Below, piece after piece: positions 11,717 to 22,583 of a stretch of 64,000 bases of DNA. A program made the position numbers and the translations under genes. Below the pieces are notes generated by a model that worked only from the letters and a program-made list of their open reading frames with translations, searched no databases and was not told where the DNA came from. The number at the start of each line of letters is the position of its first letter. Position 1 is the first letter of the stretch. Where the stretch lies: assembly GCA_030280995.1 (NCBI GenBank), contig JASXTE010000001.1, positions 25,793,606 to 25,857,605 of the forward strand, given 5' to 3'. The DNA comes from Hemileia vastatrix. Lineage: Eukaryota; Basidiomycota; Pucciniomycetes; Pucciniales; Zaghouaniaceae.

Positions 11717-12090
11717 GAAACTCTTATATGATTATTATCTAGGCATTTCAATTATATAGGCATGTATTTGTTGCTCAAGAATATCACTAAAGCTCAAAAA
11801 GATGAAGATTTTTGCTTATGGGACACTCTACCTTCCTTTAACTCTTTTCTTGCTCTTCGACTCAAAAAGCACTGTAATAAAGCATTTGAAAAAAATCATG
11901 AACTTGCAACCGAAACTCTTATATGATTATTATCTAGGCATGTATTCGTTGCTCAAGAATATCACTAAATCTCAAAAAGATGAAGATTTTTGCTTATGGG
12001 ACACTCTACCTTCCTTTAACTCTTTTCTTGCTCTTCAACTCAAAAAGCACTGTAATAAAGCATTTGAAAAAAATCATGAACTTGCAACCA
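11717..12090 (+). repeat. Tandem duplication of a coding exon segment
   Basis: GAAACTCTTATATGATTATT opens both copies (11717 and 11912). The coding part (LLKNITK.QKDEDFCLWDTL) is repeated with an offset of 178 bp, and the first copy has about 17 extra bases near its start. Only the second copy continues into the dioxygenase domain. Confidence 0.85.
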
Positions 12091-12566
12091 AATTTGGAAT
12101 ACCGAATTGGTGTGACTCCGAATGGGAAGATATCAGCCACGAATATCTTTTATTTTCTAATGTTATTATCACTCATTCTGGATTTCACAATAAAATTCAC
12201 ACCAATACCAAGGACACCAATTTTCTTACTTTTGGTATATTCTCATATATCAAACCAATTACTGGCCAACCAATACCATCTCCAGCTAAAATCAAATGAC
12301 ATGGTTTATATTTTCCAGACCACCAGTGCATCATTGATTTTGGTTTGGGAAATGGTATCATCAAAACTATTTGTAATTCTTCTAAGGATAATCATCAAAC
12401 AACCAAAGCTCCTCCTGGTTTTGAATCCTGTCAAGATTTAACACATTTTGGTTTCTCATTTCAAATCAGTCATAAGTTGATTCAAAGAATTAATAAGGTA
12501 AAGAAAGAAGGTAAAGTTAATCAATTTAAAAAAATTTTATTTAGATCCAAAAAGAATGGGGATTAG
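11762..12566 (+). pseudogene. TET/JBP-like 2OG-Fe(II) dioxygenase (H1), one internal stop
   Basis: After the duplicated N-terminal segment one frame reads through KFGIPNWCDSEWEDIS, FSNVIITHSGFHNKIHTN, FGIFSYIKPITGQPIPSP, FPDHQCIIDFG, DNHQTTKAPPGFE and THFGFSFQ. I recognise this block order from the 'Tet-like 2OG-Fe(II) oxygenase' proteins expanded in rust fungi. Such enzymes oxidise 5-methylcytosine using iron and 2-oxoglutarate; activity of this subgroup is untested. The metal motif expected as HTD reads HTN, and the distal His is in DNHQTT. A single TGA at 12297-12299 interrupts the frame where Gly is expected (copy 3 reads KGHGLYFP). The gene converges on the transposase. Apart from this stop the copy is well preserved. 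Confidence 0.7.
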
Positions 12567-13082
12567 AGTTGTCATCAAAAATTTTATATTTTTTCCTAAA
12601 TTTTTAATAAATGTTTTTTATGTATCAATTTCCTCAACTAAAGTAATGGGCCCACAATCTTGTGTTGTATAAATGGTAATCATGATAAAATTTATTTGTT
12701 TCATGGGGTTCCTCTAGCCTATACCTGTGGAGAGTCCCAAACTTTTGTTTCTAGACTTGGTCTGCATTTTGGCTTGAGGGATTGTCATTACTTTAAACTA
12801 GGGAAAGTGATATATATTAGATATTTATTTAATAATTTACGTAATTATATTAAATTTAGATGACTTCCACCACTTACTTCAATAAAATGCAGGGGGGGGG
12901 GGTATTGGCAAATTTTCAAATCTGACATGTGAAATTGATGACTTAGAATAATTTTGGTGATATCCACCCCTTGCTTCAATAAAATGCAGGGGAGAGTATT
13001 GCCAATTTTTTAAAACAGATATAGAATTTTTTTTGACTTGTAAATATTTTGGTGAAAATTTTTGACAAGAATGTGAAATTAA
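12567..13082. other. H1 middle, no gene; short duplication and G11 run
   Basis: TTCAATAAAATGCAGG occurs twice, at about 12880 and 12973. The first copy runs into 11 consecutive G (12892-12902) and both are followed by TATTG(G)CAA. This is the 3' flank shared by the convergent genes and is otherwise AT-rich. Confidence 0.6.
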
Positions 13083-13699
13083 TTGTTTCCACCTTGAGCA
13101 GGTTTCTGGCTCAAAGGAATAGCAGTACCATCAACAAAACCAATACATCCTGGGAAGCCCTCTGCTTGCATAACCTGAGATGATTCAAGTCGCTCTTCTT
13201 TTGTTGGCCAGGTGAGAAGTTGAGATTACAAGGAGTTGATGGCAGTGATACATTGTTTGGTATAAGTGTTAACTGAACCATACCCTAAATCAAAGACATT
13301 TTCTAAACGTTTCAAAGCGGCTCCATTACCATTTGAACCCAAACGACATAGTGTGATGGCCAATTGAATTGAAGGATGTCGTTGTTCTTTTTGAGAATTA
13401 TTGTGAAATATGGGATGATCCTGAATAAGCTCAAGCAATTTAAGGAAACATTCCTGAGAAGTCCTGAACATCTGTCTAAAACTGGGTGTAGATAGGTTAA
13501 GAAGTGTTTGGATGGTGTACTTGGGGGTATGAAGTACTTGAGGCTTTCTGGGAAGAAGGTAACGTTTCCTGGCCATTTTTGATAAAACGACAAAATCTTC
13601 TTCTAGATCAGAATCGGAATCAGAGTCCAAGAGCAGTTCAAGAGCCATGAAAGTCATTGCTTTATGTAATTTATCACGATTTGAAAGTGAGGAAGGCAT
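13083..13699 (-). pseudogene. Harbinger-type DDE transposase, N-terminal half (H1)
   Basis: Starts MPSSLSNRDKLHKAMTF. It continues through an acidic stretch, RYLLPRKPQVLHTPKYT, STPSFRQMFRT and LIQDHPIFHN, then QLAITLCRLGSNGNG and FDLGYGSVNTY, the helix-turn-helix-like region typical of HARBI1-type enzymes. A TAA at 13228-13226 replaces Glu of the H2 copy (INSLEYQ). The frame then stays open through GFPGCIGFVDGT, with the first catalytic Asp present, and ends after LSQKPAQGG at about 13083. The remaining DDE domain is deleted. Confidence 0.85.
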
Positions 13700-13924
13700 A
13701 ACTCTTATATGATATGATATGAAGATGTAAGTGATGTACGATGTTTTGATTTATGAAGTGTTATTCTGCGGAGTGCTGCGTATGAATGGGATGATGCTGA
13801 CAAATCAGTGAAATGGGACTTGATGGTGAAATCAGCACTTTTGGTTTAGAAAGTGCGGATTTGAGTGAAATAAGTGACTTATTTCATTTTGAAATCCACC
13901 AGTATTGGGGCTAGTGTGTTTTGT

Positions 13925-13952
13925 AAATCCGCACTTATTTAAGTGCGGATTT
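13925..13952. repeat. Subterminal palindrome, right end of H1
   Basis: AAATCCGCACTTA, TT, then the exact inverse: 13-bp arms. It is the counterpart of the palindrome at 10138. Confidence 0.8.
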
Positions 13953-13997
13953 GGTCAAATTTAAGTGCAGATTTTCCAGAACTGACACCCCCTATTA

Positions 13998-14323
13998 ATT
14001 TCATCCTTGTAGGGGGTCCAGATTGCCAAATTTATTCAAAATGCATTAATAAAAGATAAAAAAGTCATTCTGAGAAAGACACAAAGATAATGTAATTATA
14101 CTTCAAGAAAATAAATGTGAATCACAAATAAATTCAAGGAAACATTCCACAAATTGATCTAGAAGTGATACCACAGTAGCATAGCATGAAAGTCTGAATT
14201 CTCAAATAATTGGAGTAGATAAATTACTTTTATACTCTAAAATATGACATTGAAAGAGAAAAATGGCATAATTTCTTAGACCCTGAACTTGGAATTCCTA
14301 CCTAAAATTATAGAATTAATAGA
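13998..14323. other. H2 interior, nothing recognised
   Basis: AT-rich sequence between the H1 duplication and MITE-2; no coding signal. Confidence 0.5.
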
Positions 14324-14536
14324 CACCGCAAAAAAATCATCACAACCTGTTAGTAGATTCTAATCCCCCAATTCATCTTTGATTCAAGAGTAACTCAGAT
14401 TTGATGCTGCACAAACTAGTGTGCTCATTTTTCAGTGCACATTCTTTCCAGAAAATTTACAGCTTAGCTGAAACTGAGTTAAATCAAAGATAGAGATTGG
14501 CACCTGCTATCAGGTGCACAAGTTTTTTTTCTGGTG
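14324..14536. repeat. MITE-2 copy (213 bp)
   Basis: Inverted ends CACCGCAAAAAAATC and TTTTTTTTCTGGTG, with a CACCTGCTATCAGGTG hairpin inside the right end. It matches 21556-21767 and sits just past the 3' end of the TET-like remnant. Confidence 0.75.
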
Positions 14537-14544
14537 AAAACCTT

Positions 14545-15870
14545 CTTTTCTCACCTTACTTACCCTATTGATAATGTCTTGGTATATTTGAAATAAACAT
14601 CCAAAATGTGTAAAGTTATCACATGTTTCCAAACCAAGGAGTTTCCTTTTTTTTGATTATTTTCCATAGAATTATTCCAGATAGTTTCAATAATTCCACT
14701 CCCTAAACCAAAGTTTATAATAGGGGGTATCAAAGTTAGAAATCTTCCATTTTAAAATACCTCTATTTTCCACCAAATCAACCATGATTAGTGTTTCATA
14801 TATGGCATATTGTGCTCCAAAAACACCTTTTACTGAGAAATACTGTCAACTCTGTAACTTCATTTTTGTGTTGTTAAATACCTTATAAATAATTACAAAT
14901 TTCTAACTTTGATACCCCCTAATACATTTATGACCTTAAAAATATAAACCATGTCTTTAGATTTTTTTGGAGATGTAATTTGACAACAAGTAGTAGGGAT
15001 TATGTAATAAAAGAGACCAATGGTAAGGGAATTTGAATCATTTCTATCCATGCAAATCTTATCATGAAGTCCTCCATAAGTAATGATAAAATGAGATGAG
15101 AAGATATTTCTTTCATCCAAAATGATCCATTCAGCATCTGAACAAATAGATAGCCCCATTTTTATTTCCAGTTCACTATTAGATTGAAAAGTAGAAATTT
15201 ATAATTTTGTCAAACAAATTAACAAAAACAGAATTAAAAAAACGCAAAGAATTACATTTTTTCAAATCTTTTTTTCATTTATTCAGAGCTAATTGATATA
15301 AGCAATAATATATAATTAAAGAAATTATTAAAATAATAATTGGAATGAAAAGATTTAATTAATATTAAATAAAAATAGCAAAAGAAATTTCATTTTCATA
15401 TTCTGGTCTACATTCAAGGGAAATCATAACTCCTTTATGCTTGCTTTTCTTAATTAAACTCTGTCTAACCAAAGCCATTTGATATAAAGTAGAGATAAGA
15501 TCTGTCAAGGGATTAAAAGTTTCATCTTGGTCTCCATTAAAAGAATAAACCTGGAAAATAAATTAAGGTTTGAAGCCATTACTGACAACTGCTAAATTTT
15601 TATCATCATTATATTTTGGTAAGACTTTAATATTTTCTGTTAAATTTTGAATATCTTTTTTCTTCTTAGAAATACTAGTTTAAAAAATTTAATACCAGTT
15701 AAGTGACCAAAGAAAGCTTCAAACTCTTTTTTTTGTTCATTCAAATGTTTCTTGTACTTTTTTTGATATATTTTTTGTTTTATTGAATATGAGACTAAAG
15801 AGAGAGAGGAAAGTGATGAGGAAGAGGATGAATTTTGAGGAAAAAATTGATGCAGAAATGTATCCATCTT
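14545..15870 (-). pseudogene. TET/JBP-like dioxygenase remnant (H2), split by MITE-1
   Basis: Upstream exons on the minus strand include a Lys-rich segment (KKYKKHLNEQKKEFEAFF, about 15760-15700). A candidate 3' splice site TTATTTTCCAG precedes FNGDQDETFNPLTDLIS. The catalytic part has MGLSICSDAEW, FIITYGGLHDKICMD and IGLFYYI; the expected HTD motif reads CMD, so the metal His is lost. Coding similarity stops at 14919, where MITE-1 begins, and resumes beyond it at 14722 with NFGLGSGIIETIW and a FGCLFQIYQD block. The gene converges on the H2 transposase. Many stops; dead. Confidence 0.68.
14723..14919 (+). repeat. MITE-1 copy (197 bp) with TAATA duplication
   Basis: Starts GGGGGTATCAAAGTTAGAAA and ends TTTCTAACTTTGATACCCCC: near-perfect 20-bp inverted ends. 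TAATA precedes (14718-14722) and follows (14920-14924) the element. It is inserted in the TET-like remnant. Confidence 0.9.
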
Positions 15871-15894
15871 TTTTATTTTCAGTTGACATCATTC

Positions 15895-16290
15895 TATAAT
15901 TCCATAATAAAAACATACAAAAACACCAAAAAAGACCCCAAAAATTCAAAAGAAGCCAATAAACACCTCCAAAACAGCAAAATACTTTCTTAAAAAAATC
16001 CAAAAAACACCAGCAAAATTCTCCAAAAAATTCCAGAAAAATATGCTAAAAAACTCCTTAAAAATACACCAAAAATGCCTGCCAAAATTTTAAAATATGG
16101 CTGAAAAATACTCCAAAAATTCTACTAATTAATAGAAAAAACCCAGTGAAATAAGGAATAAATGCTTCCTAAATAATCTAAAAAATGCTGATGGAAGATA
16201 GTGAGAGACACCAAAAAAATGCCAAAAAATGCCAAAAAAAAGACCAAAAACACCAAAAAAAAACTAAAAATAAACCACCAAAAAAGGATT
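15895..16290 (-). repeat. Degenerate CCAAAAA-type simple repeat
   Basis: Dozens of short CCAAAAA, CACCAAAAA and TGCCAAAAA units. On the minus strand these are TTTTTGG runs, upstream of the TET-like exons and probably intronic or promoter sequence of H2. Confidence 0.65.
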
Positions 16291-17449
16291 TGGGGATAGT
16301 TGAAACTGAATTTTAAGAAAATTTTATTTTTTGAGACATAGGGTGAGTGATTGAATAAAACATTATGCATTAGGTAGAATTATGCAGCTTGAAATTATGG
16401 AGGGAGGGGAAACAAATGAAGTCAGTAAACCATATACTCACATAGCAAATGCAAAATGACTGTTATAAATATGCAATTTGATGTTATGGAGAGTGGGGGA
16501 AATCAATGTAATGATCAAAACAGCAATTTTCATTGTAAATATGAGCCAAAAGCTACAAAAAACAATTAATAATCAAAAAAGTCAAGCAATTTTTTAATGT
16601 CCTCATAAAATTGGCCATTTTTTATACATTCTGTAATTAATTCTTTTCTTTTAATTTTCATTGTTTTCCAATTAAAAAATTTCCATATCTCCTTAAAATT
16701 AATGTTCTTTTGTTTTCTCTTAGCCAATATAAACTCTTTTCATCTCCTCAGCCTCAAATTTGGACTTTTCAAAGTTTTATTGAAGCAAAAAAATTCCCCG
16801 AATCTAAGGCCTGCTGATCTTTAATTAGCATATGATCAAACTTCATCTTCTCGAATTCAAACAAATTTTTTTCAATAGAAGAATTTTTTAAGAGAAAATC
16901 AAATAGGAAATTAAAAATAAAAATATTATTGAAAAAGATATATAGTGAAAAATTCTCACTAAAATTTTTTTTTCTCAAAATAATCATCAAGGGAGCCCAA
17001 AGAGCTGTTTGAAGTATTACCACACGTTAAAAGATGGTTCAAGCTCATTAAAACTGAAGTTTAGCAGTTTATTTGGAGTTTGAGCTTGAGGGTTCAGGAA
17101 ATTCATCTAAAGAAGCTTCCAAAGCAGTATTCACATTGCTGAAATTTTTATTCTTTTTTAAAATTTGAGTTTGAGTAGGATGAAAATAGAAAATAAAAAA
17201 TAAGCAATTTAGTGAAAAATTTATGAAAAAGAAAAAGTAAACATACATCAAAATATTAGGGCTCCAAGGACTCAGATCTGCTCTAAAATAATTGTTCTTC
17301 TTGATAGTTGGGATCTTCTTCAGCTGAACTATGGTTAGAATCTGGAGGGTGTTTATTTCCTTGAAGTACTGGTGTGTTGGGACAATAATTGGATGGTTGA
17401 AATTTAGAGGGTATATATTTAGTAGTATTTTGTAAAAAACCAAGTGTTG
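16291..17449. other. H2 interior, no confident gene
   Basis: AT-rich. A minus-strand ORF at 17443-17069 (124 aa, hydrophobic and Lys-rich) may belong to the Myb-like or TET-like transcription unit but shows no recognisable domain. Confidence 0.4.
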
Positions 17450-17933
17450 AAGTCAACTCAGGAACAAAAAAGAAAATCCATTTCCTTATAGAAATGACAT
17501 GAAAAATTTATCTTTTTAGAAAAAGTAGTAATTTCAATCTCCAAATCATTATCATCATCAATACCAAAACCAGTGGAAGTGGAAACCAAATGAGCCTTTT
17601 TATCTTTTTATTGTTAATTTTTGAATCTCTCCTTCTTTTTCTTAGGATTTATGTCACTTCTCCTTATTTTTTTCTTCTTTACTTCTCTTTCCATCAACCA
17701 TAATCAATAGACCTTTGATAAAGGTGGATGTCCAAGAAATGTGGACTTCTCACCTCAAAAACATGGATTTTAATTTGATTTGATTTTGAGGAAGTTAATG
17801 ATTATGAGATAATATTCCTTTTTCAGATTTTCTGACTTTGATTTATCAGGTGAGGAGCTTGCTTTACAAAAATACTTTTGTGATGAGGCATTTTTTGAGT
17901 TACCTTTTGAGTGTTGGATTTTCTGGGAGGCAT
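17450..17933 (-). pseudogene. Myb/SANT-like protein remnant (H2)
   Basis: Starts MPPRKSNTQKVTQKMPHHK. It then aligns, with stops, to the 62-kb copies: YYLIIINFLKIKSN matches DHLILINWLKTKGN, and STSTGFGIDDDND with FYKEMDFLF matches SSSTGFGITD with YYKEMDSKF. I know this type as a short multicopy rust family whose N-terminus looks Myb/SANT-like; PIF/Harbinger elements commonly encode a Myb/SANT partner needed for transposition. It lies about 370 bp inside the right end of H2 and upstream of the TET-like gene on the same strand. Confidence 0.55.
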
Positions 17934-18004
17934 TATGAAAATTTTATGGCACAATTAAAGAGATTAAGAGGTTGAATAAATAAATAAAAAAGAAGAAAAA
18001 AATG

Positions 18005-18298
18005 CCTGGTTAAAATGTCACAATAAAATGTTTCAAATATCAATGAGGGGTGTGTGCTGTGGATTAATGGGTAGGGAGGGAGGGAGGTCTGCCACATGTG
18101 GCAGGGATATGCTGTGAAAGGAAGGTATATTGTGACCAACATGTGGTTTTGAATATAAATTGTGCAAAATGTGCTGATTTGAGGTCAGGACTAACACCCA
18201 TTTTTGAAGTAAGTGACCTTTTTGCAAAAATTAAGTGCTGATTTTTTTTTGATATCCACATTTGAGTTAAGCATGGATTTTCCAGAAATTACACCCCC
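18005..18298 (-). repeat. Long subterminal region of H2, inverted relative to the H1 left end
   Basis: Read on the minus strand it parallels 10120-10400: AAGGTCACTT, GGGTGTTAGTCCTGACCTCA, ACCACATGTTGGTCACA, ACCCATTAATCC and AGCACACACCCC. It marks the TET/Myb end of this element family. Confidence 0.75.
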
Positions 18299-18988
18299 TA
18301 ATTTATATGATATTATTTTATAAAAAATATGAAAAAAAGTATCTGGTTTTCCTGCTCATCAAAAATTACCTATAGAGGTATTAATTACATCTTTCATTTT
18401 TGATTGCATGTAATTTATGAGATTCCCTAACATAATTTCCAGAAGTTCAACCCAGGATAAAACTCAGGCTTTTTAAATTCTTAAATATTTTATGGGCTAT
18501 AGTACTTTTGAAAACTGCTCTTTATTTATATTAATAAATTTTCAGCTAACTTTAAATTAGAAAATTGGGCTGGTCACTTCATTTTCTTCAAGCCAACATA
18601 TTCACCAAAAACTTGAGTTATTTTTTAGGTGTAAATAACAGTATTTTCCTCCATGAGGACAAACTCATGTTTAAATTTATTCAATTTCAAAGAGGGTATG
18701 AGGGTGCTAAAATAAAAATCTTTTATCATTTTTTTGAAAGTTTTACATTCAGAAGGGAAGATTACAAAGGGGGCTTTGGTAGTATTGATAAATCCCCCAA
18801 ACCATGATTGATGATTGTTCACTTTTGAAGGTGGTTTGTATCTATTGGAAAAAAAATATTTTGCCTTTTATCTTCCAAAAAAAAATTTTTTTTAAATACT
18901 TTACCAACTTCAGAAAAAAATGATTAGCCCAAATCAACCTTTTATAATTTTTGACAGTCCAGTGGAGATGCTTAAGAAAAAAAGGTGA
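18299..18988. other. No gene recognised
   Basis: AT-rich gap between H2 and the solo LTR. Small ORFs on both strands at 18565-18822 show no family resemblance. Confidence 0.45.
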
Positions 18989-20211
18989 GTCAGTTTATCA
19001 ACGGGTCGTCTAGAGTAAGGAGGAAAATAAGGACAAAGGAAGAGATAGAGGAAGAGAATAAAGAAAAGGTTTGTAGTAGTAATTGAGAAAGTAAATGTAA
19101 TTAAGTTAATGGAGAGAAATACAATGACACAATAGTAGATTTAAGTGATGTTTAATATATTTATTGTAATAAGTTATAAATCAATGCTCAGAAATCAATT
19201 ATTATTGTTAATAGACTTATGGAAACCTTAGAATTATATAAAATTTAGATTAGAACTGTAACAATAATAGAAATAATAATAATTTGTATGATATTTAAAA
19301 TATGATAAAATATGAGTGTAATTAAGTCATCCCTACCAGAGAGGTTTCCAAAGCCATTTTATAGGCAAGAGGACCTTCTGGAGCAGTTCAATAGTAATTA
19401 CAAAAAAGTAAGACAATGTGAAAATAATTATAAGAATTTTAATTAAAACATACCAAATAAGAGCAATAAAGTAAACCCGTGAATAAGCAACTACTTTCCC
19501 ACCATAAAATTCCAAAAAGAAATAGAATTAATATAATGAATAAATTTGTGAGTATGAAAACTGAAAACTGTGAGAAAGGAATCTAAAACAGGTAATACAA
19601 ATAATTTAAAAGTATTAATCAAACAAAAGGAATTATTTTCACGCTTTTATAAGTCTTAATTCAGTATAAAGAAAATTAAATTAATCATTTTAACCATTTC
19701 AAGTAATTTAATTATTAATTAAATTGAAACAACTAATTAATTTAATTAAATAACCTATTTAGAATTAGAAATTAAATTTATCATATTAAATAAGTATTTT
19801 ACTTAATTTAGTAATTTTAGTGACACAATTAAGGGTCAAGGAAGCGCCCAATATTTATGGATAGTATTATATGATAAGTTAAATTTAGTTTATATAAATT
19901 TTATTATTCAAATTATAATTATAAGTTGAATTTTACACTTATAATAAAATTTTAAATAATTAATTTATTGGTTTAGAAATATTAAATACATACAAAATGT
20001 GCCATGATGTTATAGAATATAATATTCTTTTATGTAATAAAAAGTTTCATAATAATAAATATAAAAATTATTTTACTTATAAAATATTTATATAGTTTTA
20101 TTCAATAAGATTTTTTATTGTAATTACATAAAATGTATAGCATTATTCCCTTAAATGATTCCAGTAATTTATCATATAATTTACTGGGATCCTAAGATAG
20201 CCTGGCTGACA
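18989..20211 (-). repeat. Solo LTR of the element C family
   Basis: On the minus strand it begins TGTCAGCCAGGCTATCTTAG with GGATCCCAGTAAATTATATG close behind. It holds AATATTGGGCGCTTCC...GACCCTTAATTGTGTC and a TATAAAAT box (19363-19356) in the C context, and ends near TCTAGACGACCCGTTGATA. No internal region follows on either side, so it is a solo LTR left by recombination. No clear target duplication remains. Confidence 0.75.
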
Positions 20212-20902
20212 CAGTTTCTGTAATTTGCAATGCCCAAAAATAGTGTTTTAGCTGCAATTTGCTTCCAAAGGCCCAATTCATAAGCTAAAATCACGTGAAA
20301 CATCATTTCATGTTTGATTTTTGTTGTAAATATATAGAATGTGAGACATGACATCATATTTTGTAGTAAAATGTGAGATGGACTGACACACCATTTCATT
20401 TTTCATTGCAGGACATTGCTAGCCAAAATGAAAAACATGACACAAATTTTTCTGCAGTGACACTTGAAGATCATACAAAGAAATAGATATTTATTCAGAA
20501 AGGAAGAAATTTTAGTAAGGAAAGCTCTGATTGCCTCATATCACAGATATCAATCTTTTGTGGGAATAAAATTTAATGTGTGGTATCAATAATACTCCAG
20601 ATTTAGTAGTTCTCAAAGATTTAATGAGAGGTGGAGCATGGGAGGGAAAAATGGTAGGAGATGAGTGATTTTATTCATCCTGTGATTCATATTCAAGTAA
20701 TGATAATTTTTTTATCAGATAGGCTTTGCTTTCTAGTTGAAAAAGTGGAAATCTTGAAATGAAAAAATACCAGATTTGTTTTATGAGTTTTGAAAAATAT
20801 TTATGTAATAGAAAAAAAATACCAGACATGAAAAAAATATGTAAGAGTGACAGGAAAAAATCAAGAATTCAGGAGTATTATTAAGATCATCACACAATAT
20901 TT
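20212..20902. other. No gene recognised
   Basis: AT-rich; no ORF or repeat I can assign. Confidence 0.45.
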
Positions 20903-21040
20903 GGGGGGGGACTTGCTAGCAAGTCCTCAACTTGAAGTCAAATTGAACTCAGGCTGAACTCAGACTGAACTAATACTCAAATGAGACTGAAATCTGCTTG
21001 ACATTATCCTGATCTCTGTGCTAATACTCAATGGATATTC
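20903..21040 (+). repeat. MITE-3, left part only
   Basis: GGGGGGGGACTTGCTAGCAAG plus TCCTCAAC and GAACTCAG-type short tandem units match the left end of the complete copy at 48716. The right end is not present. The end coordinate is approximate. Confidence 0.6.
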
Positions 21041-21555
21041 TGTTAAAATATAATGAATGTCTCAATAGAGGATTGCATGATATTTGGTGCTTGAAACAAG
21101 TAAAAGTTGAATTATTTTTAGTTTTAAGATCATTAGTCAAAATTGAAAGCTATTCTTTTATACTGAATTATCATGTTCAGCTTTAGAATACAAGAGACTT
21201 ATGATGTGGGCTTTTTAGTATTATTTGGCTTCTCTTATTTTAAGGATATAATCATTTTTACAAATCAATAATACATAATGAGTGGCTTAGTTATTCAAGA
21301 TTATTTTTGAGAATTTTAGAAGTCTTGGGATCTCTTAAAACCTGCCTTTTTTTTAATCAACACATTTTTGATATATATTATCTTATGAAACAAAAAATGT
21401 AAGAAAGATATTTAAAACTTTACTCAAAGTTTTATTTCATGTAAAATTTTTACTACTCTTATAACATACATTTTTTCTTTGTAGAAGAAAAATTGAACTT
21501 CACTTTAACTAAAAGATTTTTTATGTACATATATTTTTGGAATTTGAAGAATATA
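21041..21555. other. No gene recognised
   Basis: AT-rich spacer with no repeat or reading frame I can assign. Confidence 0.4.
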
Positions 21556-21767
21556 CACCAGAAATAAAAAGTGGGCACCTGATAGCAGTTCCCAATCCCT
21601 GTCTTTAATTTGAGAATTTTTAACTCAGATGTAACTCTTCTAATTAGGCTGTGAGCTGGACACTGAGCATTCCAGCTTATGCGTTATCAAATCTGAGTTA
21701 TGGTTGAATCACAAATGGATTAAGGGGTTGGTACCTGCTAGCAAGTGCTGGCTATTTTTTTGTGGTG
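21556..21767. repeat. MITE-2 copy (212 bp)
   Basis: Ends CACCAGAAATAAAAA and TTTTTTTGTGGTG. Hairpin-like GCACCTGATAGCAG and ACCTGCTAGCAAGT cores lie just inside each end, followed by the ends of two CCAATCCCT / AAGGGGTTGG blocks. Confidence 0.75.
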
Positions 21768-22583
21768 TACTTATTAATATTTTCAGTTAAAAACTTATTC
21801 AAGGTAGCCATAAAATGACTTCAAAATTCTGACACAAATTATTGTGTTATTAAATCCATCTTACCAATCATTTCCATGGGGTCACAGGGCTCCTGGAAAT
21901 CATGATGTGCATATTCATGCAGTATCTCTAAATATTAATTAATTGGATTATGTTACTTTTAAACCATTTATATTCATTTATACTCCTTCTCATATCTACA
22001 CAAAATGAGTTCTTTGAAATTTCTTGGTCAATTTATGTTTTTTTGAGCCAAAACCATCATATATGATATTAAAATTATCAAAAAAACAAATGGAAAAGGC
22101 AATGCTTCAGTGAGGGAGAAAAAGAGTTCAAATTCTCTATATATTAGACACAAAGACTCTTAAAATTTTTGGAGATCTTTTGGAAAAGCAAGGTGAACAT
22201 ATTGGACCAATTCTTGGAGAAATTGGCAACTGTTCTCATTGTTTGAACTTTGAATATGTGATGTAATTGAAGTACAAAGCCTATTTTCAGAGCTACATAG
22301 TCATTGAGAAAAATGAATAATTGCAGCTGTGGTGCACTTTATTTTGAATTTAAAGGTGTCTTAATGAAATAAACTAGTATTATATCTTTCTGGAATAAGT
22401 ATACTTCAAATCAATGATTACAACAGCCAAAAATTTTACAATGTTGCTTCTTATTGGTCAGAAGTTGACTCATTTGGGATAAGTGGAAACTAAATGACTC
22501 AAAATCAAATACTAGGAATAAAACCAGCATTAAAAATGCACCAACTTTAAAAAGTCAACTTTATAATTGACAACAAAAAATTT
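21768..22583. other. No confident gene
   Basis: Possible 5' region of the SNF2-like pseudogene; no recognisable motif. Confidence 0.4.

Larger units (their letters stand above)
10120..13992. mobile_element. PIF/Harbinger-like element H1 carrying a TET/JBP-like gene
   Basis: Begins GGGGGTGTCAGTTCTGG and ends CCAGAACTGACACCCCC, with a perfect 5-bp TATTA duplication on both sides (10115-10119, 13993-13997). Both ends carry AAATCCGCACTTA palindromes just inside. The element holds two convergent genes: a plus-strand TET/JBP-like dioxygenase (ends 12566) and a minus-strand transposase N-terminal half (13699-13083). The transposase lacks the rest of its catalytic domain, so H1 would need help in trans. 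The interior shows several tandem duplications. Confidence 0.82.
7051..18298. mobile_element. PIF/Harbinger-like element H2, degenerate, with nested H1 and MITEs
   Basis: The left end GGGGGTTTCAGTTCTGG at 7051 and the right end CCAGAAATTACACCCCC at 18298 are inverted. They are flanked by TAATG and TAATT, a near-matching 5-bp duplication with the TWA core usual for Harbinger. The left end leads into a plus-strand transposase remnant (7340-8446). The right end leads into minus-strand Myb/SANT-like (17933-17450) and TET/JBP-like (15870-14545) remnants. The left end matches the 13992 end of H1 and the right end matches the 10120 end, so the two elements are of one family, with H1 inserted in H2 in opposite orientation. 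The single-element interpretation is inferred from end types and gene order. Confidence 0.6.
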
